NCBI RefSeq assembly: GCF_016919445.1
Contig: NZ_CP070356.1
Location: 3,723,502 to 3,787,501 of the forward strand
Length of the DNA stretch: 64,000 bases
DNA from: Pseudomonas sp. PDNC002
GTDB lineage: Bacteria; Pseudomonadota; Gammaproteobacteria; Pseudomonadales; Pseudomonadaceae
Reading direction: 5' to 3'
A program made the position numbers and the translations under genes. The notes under the pieces were generated by a model. The model ran no database searches and was not told the origin of the DNA. It worked only from the letters and a program-made list of their open reading frames with translations. Below, one piece after another: positions 52,942 to 62,508 of this stretch (positions are counted from its first letter, which is position 1; each line of letters begins with the position of its first letter).

Positions 52942-55900
52942 GCGGGTGGCTGGTACTGGCCCTGGTCCTCCTGCTGCTGGTGCTGGCGGCGGCCGGTTTC
53001 TACCTGTGGTGGCGCAGCAAGGGCGGCGAGGCGGTGCGGGCGTTCTATCTGACCGTGCGGCAGATGGAGCAGGACCAGGATGTCGCCGATCGCTATCAAG
53101 TGCCGTGGTTCCTGCTGCTCGGCGACCCCTTGCTGGGCGAGCGCTTCGGCGCCGACTGGGGGCTGACCCCGGCGGGGCGAGCGGCGTGGTTCGGGCGTTG
53201 GTGGGCCGATCAGGACGGCGCGCTGCTGGCGGTGCCACCGTCGCTGTTCCTGGCGCCGGAGGGCGCGGCGGGCTCGCCGCGTGCCTGGCGACGGTTGCTG
53301 AGCCTGCTGGTGCGGTTGCGGCCCCGGCGTCCGCTGGATGCCATCGTGTGGGTGCTGCCCGTGCAGCGCTTGCTCGATCCCGCCAGCCTTGCCCAGGAGA
53401 GCCTGCAACTGCGCCGCCGCTTCAACGATATTCTGCTGCGCCTGGGGTTGAGCCTGCCGGTCTATGTGGTGGTCAGCGGCCTGGAGGAACTGGAGGGATT
53501 CGCCGAGCTGCGCGCCCAGCTTCCCGAGGATGCGCGCGAGCGCCCGCTGGGTTGGTCGTCTGTCTTGCAGGCCGATGCCGCCTGGCAGGATGACAACCTC
53601 GATCGCGGGTTCGACCAGGTGCTGCAGGCCCTGCAGGCGGCCATCCTCGAAGCGGGGGTGCTCAAGGGGCAGTTGAGCGATGCGCTGTATCGCTTTCCCA
53701 ATACGCTGGCGACCTTGCGCGAGGGCTTGCGCCAGCGCCTCGCCCCGGTCTTCCAGGGGAATGCCCTGGGCGAGGCGCCACGCCTTCGCGGCCTGTACTT
53801 CAGCGGTGCCTGCCGGCTCGCGGATAACGATCCGTGGACGGTTTCCACCCTCGAGGAAGCGCCGGCGCAACAGGTCTTCATCCGTGGACTCTGGCAGACA
53901 CGCCTGCTGGCCGAGCGTGGGCTGGCCCAGGCCGTGTCGCGCATCCTGCGGCTGCGGCAACGCTCGCAGCGGATCATGGGCGGGGTGGCCGGCGTGGTCG
54001 GCGTCGTGTGGTTGCTGGCCATGCTCTGGGTCTGGCATGTGGATTCGCAGGAGGCACAGGTGCTCGGGCAGCGCATCCAGGCGATGCAGCGCGATCACGG
54101 CGATAGCGCGAGCGGCGGCGAAGCGGCGAACGAGATTGCGCGCCGGCGCCTGCAAGCCTACTGGTCGCTGCTGCAGGGCTCCACGCGCTGGCACTATTCC
54201 TCGCTGGTGTTTCCCAGCTCCTGGTTTTCCGGTTTCGATGGGCGGATGGATGGCTTGCTCCGCGACCTTGCCCGCCGCGAGGTGCTGGTGCCCCTGCAGC
54301 AGTCGCAGACCGCTGAGCTGGCGCGCCTGAAGGCGATCCGCAGCACCGAGCGCCGCGCCAATGTCCAAAGCGACAGCCCCGAGCAGTGGCCGAACTTCGT
54401 CGCCGCGCGCGACCTTGCCACCGGCGTCCTGGCCTTCGAGCAGCGCAATCGCTGGTACACCGAGCTGCGCGCCGGCACCGCGAAGAACGCGCTGGAGAGT
54501 CTGTCCAAGCTGGGCAACGAGGCCTACGGGCTGAGTCTGGATCCGGCCAATCTGCGCGATTCGGGCTACCTGGAAGCGGTGCTCGGCCAAGGCATTCCCG
54601 CCGCTCCGGCGCCGGTGGACCCGTGTCCGAAGGACGGCCCGCTGGCGCGCAATTTCCGCGAGCTGATGGGGTTGTGGCTGGACCAGTTCTTCCTGGCCGA
54701 CAACTTCGTCCGCCCGGCAGGTTTCCTGCGCCTGCACCTCAACGAGCTCAAGGCCCGGCAGGGCAACCGGCTGGAGGAGTTGGAGGAAACCGGTGCCCTG
54801 GTCGACGCCCTGCGCAACATGGTCGAGCTGACCAATGCCGCCTGGAGCCATGGCAATGCCCAGGAAATCGTGCCGGGCTACCGCGCCTTGCTCGACGATG
54901 CCCGCCAGAGTTATCTGCTCGGCCCGACAATCGAGGCATCGGTGGTCAGCCAGGCGAACAAGCTGCAGCGTGCCTTCCATGACCAGTGGATCGCCGCCGC
55001 CGGCTCGCGGGACAACCTGCTGCAACTGCAGCCGGGCGGCACGCTGATGCTGCAGGACCATGTCGTGGCGCTGGGCACTTCCATCGATTCGCTGCTGCGC
55101 CAGGATTTCGCCGGTACCGCGCTGCGCCAGCAGGACGACCAGGCTACCGACCCGCGCCGGTTGGGCAACATCGATGCCCACGCACTAAATACCGCGCTGG
55201 CCTACTACGACAGCTACCGCAAGTACCGTGAACAGGAACAGGCACGCGTGCCGGCCGAGTACCGCGATGCCCTGGCCGAGAGTGCCGCTGCCGCCGCCGC
55301 GAGCGCCATGTGGGGCAGCCTTACCGAATCCGCGGCGCCGAGCGTGGCGGCATCCGCCAGCGCCTTCGACGTGCCGCTGGAGCCGGCGGAGCAGGTCCGC
55401 GAAGCCTTCGCCGCCCTGCAGCGCAAGGACCTCGCCAGCGCGCTGGATGCCCACCTGACACGCAGTGCGCTGGCCGATGTCGACCAGGCGCTGGCCTCGG
55501 TCAATGCCTTGCCGCTGTTCCGCGTGCGCAGCGAGGTGTCGGCGTGGGATGGCTCGCGCAACTTCGGCCTGCAGTTGTATCGCTCGGCCGATACGCAGGA
55601 CCTCAAGCGCACCCTGAACCAGCAGTTCGACACCATGCTCGCCCAGAGCGAAACCCACGCGCCGGCGCTGGCCTGGCTGCGCGGTCGGAACAACCTCGGG
55701 TACGCCGACCAGGACAAGGTGCGCCGCTTCGCCGACCTGAGCGACGAGCTGGCCAAGTACAAGGCGCAGAATCCGATCAGCTCGCCGATGCTGCTCGACC
55801 AGTTGCTCAGCCGCGACTTCATCGAGATGGATGCGAGCTCCTGCGCCGGCATTCTCAAGACGTCGGCCCTGGTATTCGGCCAGGGCGACCTCGCGCGCTT

Positions 55901-56762
55901 CACCCGTGGCCTGCACGACCAGGCGCAGCAACGCTGCCTGGAGCTGCAGCAGAAGGACGCCGCGGCCGCCTGGGCAGCCATCGCCGATTACTTCGATCAA
56001 TACCTCGCCAACCGCTTCCCGTTCGCCTACAGCCTGCAGGCGGAGGACGCCGATCCCGCGCGAGTGCAGCACTTCGTCGAACTGCTCGACCAGCACCTGG
56101 CGCGCGCCCAGCAGGGCCTGCAGCTCAGCCAGTCGGCGGACCGGGTGGCAGCGGCGGATTTTCTCGCACGCCTGCAACTGGCCAGAGCCTGGCTTGGCCC
56201 CTTGTTCGTGCGGGATAAGGGCGGCGCGCAGGGAGTGGACCTGGACGTGCGCTGGCGGACCGACCGCGAGGCCGAGCGCGGCGCCGACCAGGTCATCGTG
56301 TGGAACCTGTATGCCGCCGACCGCCAGCTGAGTTTCCCCGGCGCCGAGGGGCAGCGCCTGCACTGGAGCGTTGGCGAGCCGGTGAAACTCATGCTGCGCT
56401 GGGCCAAGGACAGTCCGCAGCGGCCGGACATCGATCCGCAACAGCCGAGCATGGCCGTGGCCGATCTCGAGGCCGGCTGGGAATACGGCGGCCCCTGGGC
56501 GCTGCTGCGCCTGCTGCGTTCGCACGTCACCCTGCAGCGCCAACCCAGCACGGACTACACCGATTTCCCGCTGGCGCTGCAGGTGCCGGTGCGCGTGCCC
56601 AATGGCCGGGCGCCCGATGCGCGCCTGTTCGTCCGCGTCTCGCTGATGACCCAGGATGCCAAGCAGCCGCTGTCGCTTCAGCCGCTTCCGGTGCGAGCGC
56701 CGCGCACGCCTTTCAGCGGCGTCGGCATCGCCACCTTCGCCGGCACCCAGGAGTTGCCATGA
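52938..56762 (+). CDS. tssM: Type VI inner-membrane protein TssM (IcmF)
   Basis: The 1274-residue protein starts at GTG 52938 in a GTGA overlap with tssL. An N-terminal transmembrane helix (WLVLALVLLLLVLAAAGFY) leads to a domain where the NTP-binding loop is degenerate (LLLGDPLLGERFG, residues 59-71, no GK[ST]). A second helix, VAGVVGVVWLLAMLWVWHV, lies near residue 350. The large periplasmic part has the IcmF-rel and DUF3393-like segments and the C-terminal SLMTQDAKQPLSLQPLP. It spans the inner membrane with TssL and contacts TssJ. It overlaps tssA by 4 bases. Confidence 0.95.
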   Translation: MSGWLVLALVLLLLVLAAAGFYLWWRSKGGEAVRAFYLTVRQMEQDQDVADRYQVPWFLLLGDPLLGERFGADWGLTPAGRAAWFGRWWADQDGALLAVPPSLFLAPEGAAGSPRAWRRLLSLLVRLRPRRPLDAIVWVLPVQRLLDPASLAQESLQLRRRFNDILLRLGLSLPVYVVVSGLEELEGFAELRAQLPEDARERPLGWSSVLQADAAWQDDNLDRGFDQVLQALQAAILEAGVLKGQLSDALYRFPNTLATLREGLRQRLAPVFQGNALGEAPRLRGLYFSGACRLADNDPWTVSTLEEAPAQQVFIRGLWQTRLLAERGLAQAVSRILRLRQRSQRIMGGVAGVVGVVWLLAMLWVWHVDSQEAQVLGQRIQAMQRDHGDSASGGEAANEIARRRLQAYWSLLQGSTRWHYSSLVFPSSWFSGFDGRMDGLLRDLARREVLVPLQQSQTAELARLKAIRSTERRANVQSDSPEQWPNFVAARDLATGVLAFEQRNRWYTELRAGTAKNALESLSKLGNEAYGLSLDPANLRDSGYLEAVLGQGIPAAPAPVDPCPKDGPLARNFRELMGLWLDQFFLADNFVRPAGFLRLHLNELKARQGNRLEELEETGALVDALRNMVELTNAAWSHGNAQEIVPGYRALLDDARQSYLLGPTIEASVVSQANKLQRAFHDQWIAAAGSRDNLLQLQPGGTLMLQDHVVALGTSIDSLLRQDFAGTALRQQDDQATDPRRLGNIDAHALNTALAYYDSYRKYREQEQARVPAEYRDALAESAAAAAASAMWGSLTESAAPSVAASASAFDVPLEPAEQVREAFAALQRKDLASALDAHLTRSALADVDQALASVNALPLFRVRSEVSAWDGSRNFGLQLYRSADTQDLKRTLNQQFDTMLAQSETHAPALAWLRGRNNLGYADQDKVRRFADLSDELAKYKAQNPISSPMLLDQLLSRDFIEMDASSCAGILKTSALVFGQGDLARFTRGLHDQAQQRCLELQQKDAAAAWAAIADYFDQYLANRFPFAYSLQAEDADPARVQHFVELLDQHLARAQQGLQLSQSADRVAAADFLARLQLARAWLGPLFVRDKGGAQGVDLDVRWRTDREAERGADQVIVWNLYAADRQLSFPGAEGQRLHWSVGEPVKLMLRWAKDSPQRPDIDPQQPSMAVADLEAGWEYGGPWALLRLLRSHVTLQRQPSTDYTDFPLALQVPVRVPNGRAPDARLFVRVSLMTQDAKQPLSLQPLPVRAPRTPFSGVGIATFAGTQELP

Positions 56763-57823
56763 TTACCGACGAGGCTTACCAGGCGCTGCTGCAACCCTTC
56801 CCCGGAGAAGACGTCTGCGGCCAATCACTGCGCCATGATCCGATGCTGGATCGCTTGCGCGAACTGCGCCGCGAAGATGACCTCAGCCTGCCCGCGGGTG
56901 TCTGGCAGGCCGAGCCCAAGCGAGCCGACTGGCACGCTGTCGCGATGTTGGCCGAGGATATGCTGGCGCAGCGCAGCAAGGACCTGATGGTCGCCGCCTA
57001 CCTGGGCGAGGCCTGGACGATCCTCGATGGCACCGCCGGACTGGCCGCCGCGCTGGGGTTGCTGGCCGACCTGGCCGAGACCTTCGGCGAGCGCCTGCAT
57101 CCCCAGGCCCCCGATGGTGACCTGGCCTGGCAGGCGGCGCCGGTGGCCTGGATTTCCCGGCGCTATGTCGAACTCGTGCGGACGCGCCTGCCGCTGTGTG
57201 CGGACTGGCCGGACATGCCCCTGGCGGCCTGGCAGGAGCTGCAGCGCAGGCAAGTGCTGGCCAGCGAGAACAAGGTCGACAAGGCCAGTGCCGAGGCGGC
57301 GCGCCAGGAGCAGAAGAGGCTGGACGAGGTCATCCGCAGTGGCGCCGTCGGCGGCTGGGGCGCCACCCTGGCGCATCTGCAAGCGGCGTCGCGGCACCTG
57401 GAGCGCCTGGAGGCCTGGTGCGACCGCCAGTTGCAGGACGAGGCGCCGAGCCTGCAAGGACTGGCGTCATCCATTCGAAGCGTCGACACCATCATCCGGG
57501 GGTTCCAGGCCATGGCACCGCACGAGCAGGAAACGGCCACGCCCGTTCAACCCGAACAGGCTTCCGCGGCGGCTGCCGCGCCATCGGCGACATCCGAGCG
57601 GGTGGCGTTCGACGGCGTGCCCCGCGACCGCGAGGACGCCTACCGGCAGCTTGCCGCGATCGCCGACTACCTCGCACGGACCGAACCACACAGCCCGGTG
57701 CCCTACGTCGTGCGTCGCGCCGTGGAGTGGGGGCGGATGCCGCTGAGCGCGTTGCTCGACGAACTGGTCAACGCCGATGCCGAGGCGCGTCGGGTGTGGG
57801 TCATGCTCGGGGTGTTGCGCTGA
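56759..57823 (+). CDS. tssA: Type VI protein TssA
   Basis: The 354-residue protein has the ImpA N-terminal domain (LLQPFPGEDVCGQSLRHDP, LREDDLSLPAGVWQ, WHAVAMLAEDMLAQRSKDL). After a helical linker comes the C-terminal domain with HSPVPYVVRRAVEWGRMPL. TssA primes assembly of tube and sheath. ATG 56759 lies in an ATGA overlap with tssM. It is the last core gene of the plus-strand operon, 63 bases upstream of the deaminase-like gene. Confidence 0.94.
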   Translation: MITDEAYQALLQPFPGEDVCGQSLRHDPMLDRLRELRREDDLSLPAGVWQAEPKRADWHAVAMLAEDMLAQRSKDLMVAAYLGEAWTILDGTAGLAAALGLLADLAETFGERLHPQAPDGDLAWQAAPVAWISRRYVELVRTRLPLCADWPDMPLAAWQELQRRQVLASENKVDKASAEAARQEQKRLDEVIRSGAVGGWGATLAHLQAASRHLERLEAWCDRQLQDEAPSLQGLASSIRSVDTIIRGFQAMAPHEQETATPVQPEQASAAAAAPSATSERVAFDGVPRDREDAYRQLAAIADYLARTEPHSPVPYVVRRAVEWGRMPLSALLDELVNADAEARRVWVMLGVLR

Positions 57824-57886
57824 CGCGGAAGATTGTCGACGAGAAAATCCACCCGGTTTCCGTGATCCTGTCCAGGAACGATAGCG

Positions 57887-58930
57887 ATGTATTCCATGGG
57901 GCTGCTGCCGGCCAACGAGCTTTCCTACATCTCGACCATCATCAAGGCCGCCGCCGCAACCCGCGACTGGAACGCAGCGCTGGGGAGCAAGAAGGCGGGC
58001 AAGGTCCAGGAAGTCCAGTGCATGCGGGTGAAGGGCAAGCTGCTCATCGCCGGCAACTACGACCAGATCGACGAGGGTGAAGCGATCAAGTCGTACCTGG
58101 CGAGTTTCGGTGTCGGCAACGGCCACGATTTCGTCACGTGCATGCAGTACAGCCACGAGCTGCTCGCGCTGGACAGCCCGCGCTGGATCAGGGTCAACAA
58201 GGACAAGGAATTGAGCGACCCGGCCTACAAACTGCTGCAGGTGAAGGTCGATGCCCATGCCATGCCGAGCTACAGCGGCCAGGACAATTTGGTCATCCAG
58301 GGTTTCGCGGAGGCGCGGCCCATCTTCCTGGCAGGCGGGTTCGACGATGACGACCTCGGCACGATAATGGATCTGGTCGCGAAACCTCGCGCGAGCGGAC
58401 CGGCGAGAACCGCGCCGCAGCAGAACCTGGCGTGGTTCCTGCGCCATTTCCTGGGGGTTTCCGAGGCGTCGGGGGCGCTCAAGGCGGCGGCGCGTCCCAG
58501 TGGCTTCGCCGGCAGCCTGGCTACCTGTGGCGACGTCGGCGTCGTGAAGAGCATGCAGGGCGTGCATGCCGAGTTGGTCCTGCTGTCGTTCCTGGCCCGC
58601 GAGGTGCTCACGAACCCCAATGATTTCTTCGGCGAAACCGTCTACCTGGGCGGCTCGAAGAACGCCTGCCAGTTCTGCAACAGCTGGATGGGCCATTACC
58701 GCAAATGGATCAAGCAATGGTTCAGCGTGAACGTCGTGCTGCCGTTCGAATACACCCATGCGATCGAGGACTTGGCGCGTCCACATGGAAGGGGCTCCGG
58801 CAGTCGCCCATCGCTGGCCGGCGTCGGCTACGCCGGCGAGTTCGCAACGGCCCTGTTCAACGGCGCGGCGGGTGGCAATTGCGCCGACCTGGAGGACAGT
58901 TCGACAAAGCTCATGGATTGGGTCGACTGA
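57887..58930 (+). CDS. Candidate type VI effector with a deaminase-like zinc motif
   Basis: The 347-residue protein has no signal peptide. In the C-terminal third it shows the cytidine-deaminase-fold metal motif: VHAELVLLSFLAREV (His227, Glu229), then LGGSKNACQFCNSWM (Cys261, Cys264). The spacing of the H-A-E helix and the C-x2-C pair matches bacterial deaminase toxins that attack nucleic acids or nucleotides. The first 200 residues have no recognised domain. AGGAACGATAGC precedes ATG 57887. It directly follows tssA on the same strand. An adjacent immunity gene is not visible on this strand, which is odd for a toxin. Motif call good, effector role inferred. Confidence 0.6.
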   Translation: MYSMGLLPANELSYISTIIKAAAATRDWNAALGSKKAGKVQEVQCMRVKGKLLIAGNYDQIDEGEAIKSYLASFGVGNGHDFVTCMQYSHELLALDSPRWIRVNKDKELSDPAYKLLQVKVDAHAMPSYSGQDNLVIQGFAEARPIFLAGGFDDDDLGTIMDLVAKPRASGPARTAPQQNLAWFLRHFLGVSEASGALKAAARPSGFAGSLATCGDVGVVKSMQGVHAELVLLSFLAREVLTNPNDFFGETVYLGGSKNACQFCNSWMGHYRKWIKQWFSVNVVLPFEYTHAIEDLARPHGRGSGSRPSLAGVGYAGEFATALFNGAAGGNCADLEDSSTKLMDWVD

Positions 58931-58970
58931 CGCAATCGACCCGCGCGCATTCAACCGACTGACCCTCGCC

Positions 58971-59014
58971 GATGCCTGGGTTGCGGAGCTTGGCGAGCAT
59001 CCGCCCCAGGCATC
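58971..59014. repeat. Inverted repeat between convergent genes
   Basis: GATGCCTGGG (58971-58980) and CCCAGGCATC (59005-59014) form a perfect 10-bp inverted repeat with a 24-base loop, in the gap between the deaminase-like gene and the receptor gene. No T tract follows. Confidence 0.45.
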
Positions 59015-59040
59015 GTGCCAATCCATCGGCCTGGGCTTGC

Positions 59041-61467
59041 TTACCAGTCGTAGGTCATTTCCAGCGAGGCCACGCGCTCCTGGCCGTAGTAGCAGCCGAA
59101 GGAGTAGTTGCAGTCGGAGACGTACTCTCGGTCGAAGATGTTCTGCACGTTCAGGCGCGCCTGCAGGCCGTTCATGCTGGGCGAGAAGCGGCTGAGGTCA
59201 TAGCTGACCGTGGTGTCGTAGACGACATAGGCGGGGGTGTGGAAGCTGTTCGCCGCGTCCCCCGGCTTCCTGCCCGTGTAGCGTGTGCCGACACCCCAGG
59301 TGAGGCCGTCGATGGTGGCCTGGCTGAAGTGGTAGTCCACCCACGCGGTGGCCGAGACCGGCGCCTGGGCCTCGCTGCGGTTGTCCTCGTTGCCGTAGGT
59401 TTCCTTGGTGTAGAACGAGTCGATGTAGGTCGCCGCGGCCAGTACATCGAACTGGTCGATGCTGGACTTGAGCTCCAGTTCGACACCGCGCGAACGCACC
59501 TCGCCGGACTGGCTCTCGTACTGCGGATAGTCGACGTCGCCGGTGAGTACGTTCTTCTGCTTGATCTGGAACACCGCGGCGGTCAGCAGGGTCCTGTCGA
59601 ACGGCTGGTACTTCACACCCACTTCGTACTGCTCGCCCTCGGTGGGCTTGAACGCATTGCCACCGCGTTCCGGCGCGGCGGTGCCCACCGTTGGCAGGAA
59701 GGACTCGGAATAGCTGATGTAGGGCGCCAGGCCGAAGTCGGTGACGTAGGTCAGGCCGATGCGGCCGGTGAACTTGTTGTCGCGCTGTTCGGTGATGGTG
59801 CGCGCGAGCAGGTCCTTGTTCTCCACCTCGGCCCAGTCCTGGCGGCCGCCGACGGTGAGGATCCACTGGTCCAGCTTGATCTGGTCCTGCAGGTAGAGCC
59901 CGGTCTGGCGCACGGTGTTATCCCATTTGGTGGTCAGCTCCGGGCGCACGCTGCTGGTATCGGAATTGTTCTTCCCATAGAGGTTCACCGGCTCGGCGTC
60001 ATAGGCGTTGTAGCCGTCGTACTTGCGGTTGAAGTGCCGGTAGTCGACGCCGGCCAGCGTGGTGTGCTGCAGGGCGCCGGTGTTGAAGCGGTATTCGAGG
60101 TTGTTGTCGAGGGTGTAGGCGCTGTTGTGCTGGCGCCAGTCGACCTTGGTCCGGTTGGCGCGGGTGTAGTCGGTGACGCCGTTGGCGTCGGTGACGAAAC
60201 TGCGCAGGTAGAAGCCCCGGTAGCGGTCGTCGACGTCGGTGTAGCGCGCGGTGGAGCGGTACTGCAGGTCTTCGTTGAAGCGGTGGCTGAAGTCGTAGCC
60301 GAGGATGTACTGGTCGCGCTTGTAGTCGTTGTAGTGCGAGTCGCCGGAGAAGAAATCGCGGTCGATGCGCTGGCCGGTCGGCCCGCGCACCAGGCTGCCG
60401 ATGCGCGGCAGCGACTGGTAGTCCTCCAGTCCATCGTCGCGCTGCACCTGGGCGAGCAGGGTCAGGGTGGTGTCTTCGGTGGGGGCCCAGGTCAGGCTGG
60501 GGGCCAGCAGCATGCGCTCGCTGTGGGTGTGGTCGACCTGCTCGTTGCCTTTCTTGGCGACGCCGATGACGCGGTAGGAGAAGGTCTTCTGCTCATCCAG
60601 CGGGCCGCTGGTATCGAAGGCGCCGTTGACACGGTGGTAGCTGCCCAGGCCGAACCTGACCTGGCTGCGCTGCTCGGTGGTGGGACGCTTGGAAACCATG
60701 TTGACCAGCCCGCCCGGCTGGTTCTGGCCATACAGCACCGAAGACGGGCCCTTGAGCACTTCGACGCGTTCCAGGGTGTAGGGATCGATCTGCGGGGCAC
60801 CGCCCAGGCTGCCGGCATAGGGAAGGTACGCGCCGTCCAGGTACAGCGGTGTCGGGGCGAAGCCACGGCTGGTGATCTCGTCGGCGATGGAGTTGCGGTC
60901 GGTGTAGCCGTTGACGCCCAGGCCGGGGGTGTAGCGCAGCGCCTGGGTCAGGTTCTGCGCACCCTGGGTCTGGATCTGGTCGGCGGTGATCACGTTGATG
61001 GTCTGCGGGACTTCCAGGATCGGCGTATCGGTCTTGGTGGCGGTGCCGGTGCGTGTCGCCACGTAGCCCTCGACCGGTCCCCAGGCCGATTCCAGGGTCG
61101 CGCCGTTGATGGTGGTGGGCGCCATTTCCATGGCGTCGTCGGCCGGAGCCAGCACGTACCCGTCGGCCACCGCCTGGGCTTGCAGTCCGCTGCCGCGCAA
61201 CAGATGGGCGAAGCCTTCCTCCAGCGAATAGCTGCCGTGCAGCGCTGGTGCCTGGCGTCCGCGAACCTGGCCGGCATCGAAGGACAGCGCCACGCCCGCC
61301 TGGCTGGCATAACGGTTCAGGGCGTTGCCCAAGGGGCCGGCGGGAATGTCGAAGCTGCGGCTGTCCGCCTGGGCCGGTAGCGACAGCGCCGGCAGGCCCA
61401 GGGATGTGGCCAGCCCCAGTTGCAGGGCCAGGGCCAGCGGAGAGAGGCGACGGGAAGAACGGTTCAT
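59041..61467 (-). CDS. TonB-dependent siderophore receptor with N-terminal signalling domain
   Basis: The 808-residue protein has a signal peptide (to LSLPAQA). An STN signalling domain covers about residues 36-105 (SFDIPAGPLGNALNRYASQA, GSGLQAQAVADGYVL). The plug has TPILEVPQTINVITADQIQ, GFAPTPLYLDGAYLPYAG, LERVEVLKGPSSVLYGQNQPGG. The barrel ends ERVASLEMTYDW, with the conserved aromatic end. The STN domain is the one that talks to FecR, and FecR/FecI genes lie immediately upstream. AGGAACCTTC before ATG 61465-61467 sets the start. Similar receptors import ferrioxamine or ferrichrome-type siderophores; the ligand is not determinable here. Confidence 0.92.
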   Translation of the reverse strand: MNRSSRRLSPLALALQLGLATSLGLPALSLPAQADSRSFDIPAGPLGNALNRYASQAGVALSFDAGQVRGRQAPALHGSYSLEEGFAHLLRGSGLQAQAVADGYVLAPADDAMEMAPTTINGATLESAWGPVEGYVATRTGTATKTDTPILEVPQTINVITADQIQTQGAQNLTQALRYTPGLGVNGYTDRNSIADEITSRGFAPTPLYLDGAYLPYAGSLGGAPQIDPYTLERVEVLKGPSSVLYGQNQPGGLVNMVSKRPTTEQRSQVRFGLGSYHRVNGAFDTSGPLDEQKTFSYRVIGVAKKGNEQVDHTHSERMLLAPSLTWAPTEDTTLTLLAQVQRDDGLEDYQSLPRIGSLVRGPTGQRIDRDFFSGDSHYNDYKRDQYILGYDFSHRFNEDLQYRSTARYTDVDDRYRGFYLRSFVTDANGVTDYTRANRTKVDWRQHNSAYTLDNNLEYRFNTGALQHTTLAGVDYRHFNRKYDGYNAYDAEPVNLYGKNNSDTSSVRPELTTKWDNTVRQTGLYLQDQIKLDQWILTVGGRQDWAEVENKDLLARTITEQRDNKFTGRIGLTYVTDFGLAPYISYSESFLPTVGTAAPERGGNAFKPTEGEQYEVGVKYQPFDRTLLTAAVFQIKQKNVLTGDVDYPQYESQSGEVRSRGVELELKSSIDQFDVLAAATYIDSFYTKETYGNEDNRSEAQAPVSATAWVDYHFSQATIDGLTWGVGTRYTGRKPGDAANSFHTPAYVVYDTTVSYDLSRFSPSMNGLQARLNVQNIFDREYVSDCNYSFGCYYGQERVASLEMTYDW

Positions 61468-61543
61468 GAAGGTTCCTGTTGGGTTGGCTTGTATCATTCA
61501 GGACGGGCCACTCAGCCAAACTGGAACCGACGGTGAAAAATAA

Positions 61544-62503
61544 TTATTCGCGTGAATTTTCCCGACTCACCTGCAGCAGCCACGGGCCGTAGGACTTCAC
61601 CTGCAGCGGGAAGCTGCGCGCCAGCAAGCGCAATGCGCGTTGCGGATCGTCCATCGGCAACACCGCGGAAACCCGCAGGTCGGCCAGGGCCTTGGCGTCG
61701 TAGGCCAGGTAGCCGTTGAAGGTGCGGTCCAGCTCCTTCAGCACCTCGGGCAGGGGGCGGTCCCACACCACCCACTGGTGGTTGCGCCAGGCGTGTTCGA
61801 AGGTGCTGCTGTCCACCCGCTGCGGCTGGCCGAGCCCCTGGTCATCCAGGCGCAGGCGCTGGCCTGCCGCCACTTCCACGGTGGCGCCGGTGACGCTGCG
61901 CACCTCGACGCGGGATTCGAGCATGGTCAGCCAGGTGGCGTCGTCGCGGCGCTCGACGATGAAGCGCGTGCCCAGGGCGCGAATGCTGCCGTGGGCGGTC
62001 TCGACGATGAAGGGGCGAGCGCTGTCATGGGCCACTTCCACCAGGATGTCACCCTGGATGAGGCGCACGGTACGTCGGTGGGCATCGAAGTCGAGGTCGG
62101 CCGCCGAGCGTCCGTCGAGGATGACCTGGCTGCCATCGTCCAGGCGGGTTTGCTGCCACTGGCTGGTGCCGGTGCGAAGGTCGGCGAGCAGATAAGACGG
62201 CGGGTTGGCGTGCAGGAACATCCCCAGCGGCAGTAGTGTCGCAAAGGCCAGGGCCAGCGCAACGCCACCGGAGCGGCGGCTGCGGCGCTGGTGGTCGAGG
62301 TCCTGCGCGGCATCCAGCGCGGCGTGCGCGGGCGCCGCGCTGAGCAGGTCGAAACGCTGCAGCATGTTCGTCAGGCTGCGCGCCGCTGCGGCACGGCGCG
62401 GGTCGCTGGCGCACCAGGCATCGAATTCGGCTTGCCGCTGCGGCTCGTCTTCCAGGCGTACCAGCCATTCGGCGGCTTCGTTCAGCAGGGCTTCGTCACG
62501 CAT
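61544..62503 (-). CDS. FecR-family anti-sigma/sigma-regulator
   Basis: The 319-residue protein has a cytosolic N-terminal FecR_N part (LLNEAAEWLVRLEDEPQRQ) and one transmembrane helix (ALALAFATLLPLGMFLHA, near residue 85). A periplasmic FecR domain follows (LDDGSQVILDGRSAADLDF, VETAHGSIRALGTRF), with the C-terminal TFNGYLAYDAKALADLRVSA typical of the STN-like end. ATG 62501-62503 is preferred to GTG 62512, which lies too close to GAGG. The sigma-gene stop overlaps the GTG alternative, so the pair is coupled. It transmits receptor occupancy to the ECF sigma factor. Confidence 0.9.
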   Translation of the reverse strand: MRDEALLNEAAEWLVRLEDEPQRQAEFDAWCASDPRRAAAARSLTNMLQRFDLLSAAPAHAALDAAQDLDHQRRSRRSGGVALALAFATLLPLGMFLHANPPSYLLADLRTGTSQWQQTRLDDGSQVILDGRSAADLDFDAHRRTVRLIQGDILVEVAHDSARPFIVETAHGSIRALGTRFIVERRDDATWLTMLESRVEVRSVTGATVEVAAGQRLRLDDQGLGQPQRVDSSTFEHAWRNHQWVVWDRPLPEVLKELDRTFNGYLAYDAKALADLRVSAVLPMDDPQRALRLLARSFPLQVKSYGPWLLQVSRENSRE

Positions 62504-62508
62504 GGCCG

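Noticed and set aside
58972-61380. 802-residue plus-strand open frame opposite the TonB receptor
   Set aside because: It is a shadow of the receptor gene, with low-complexity Val/Ala/Gly composition and no domain.
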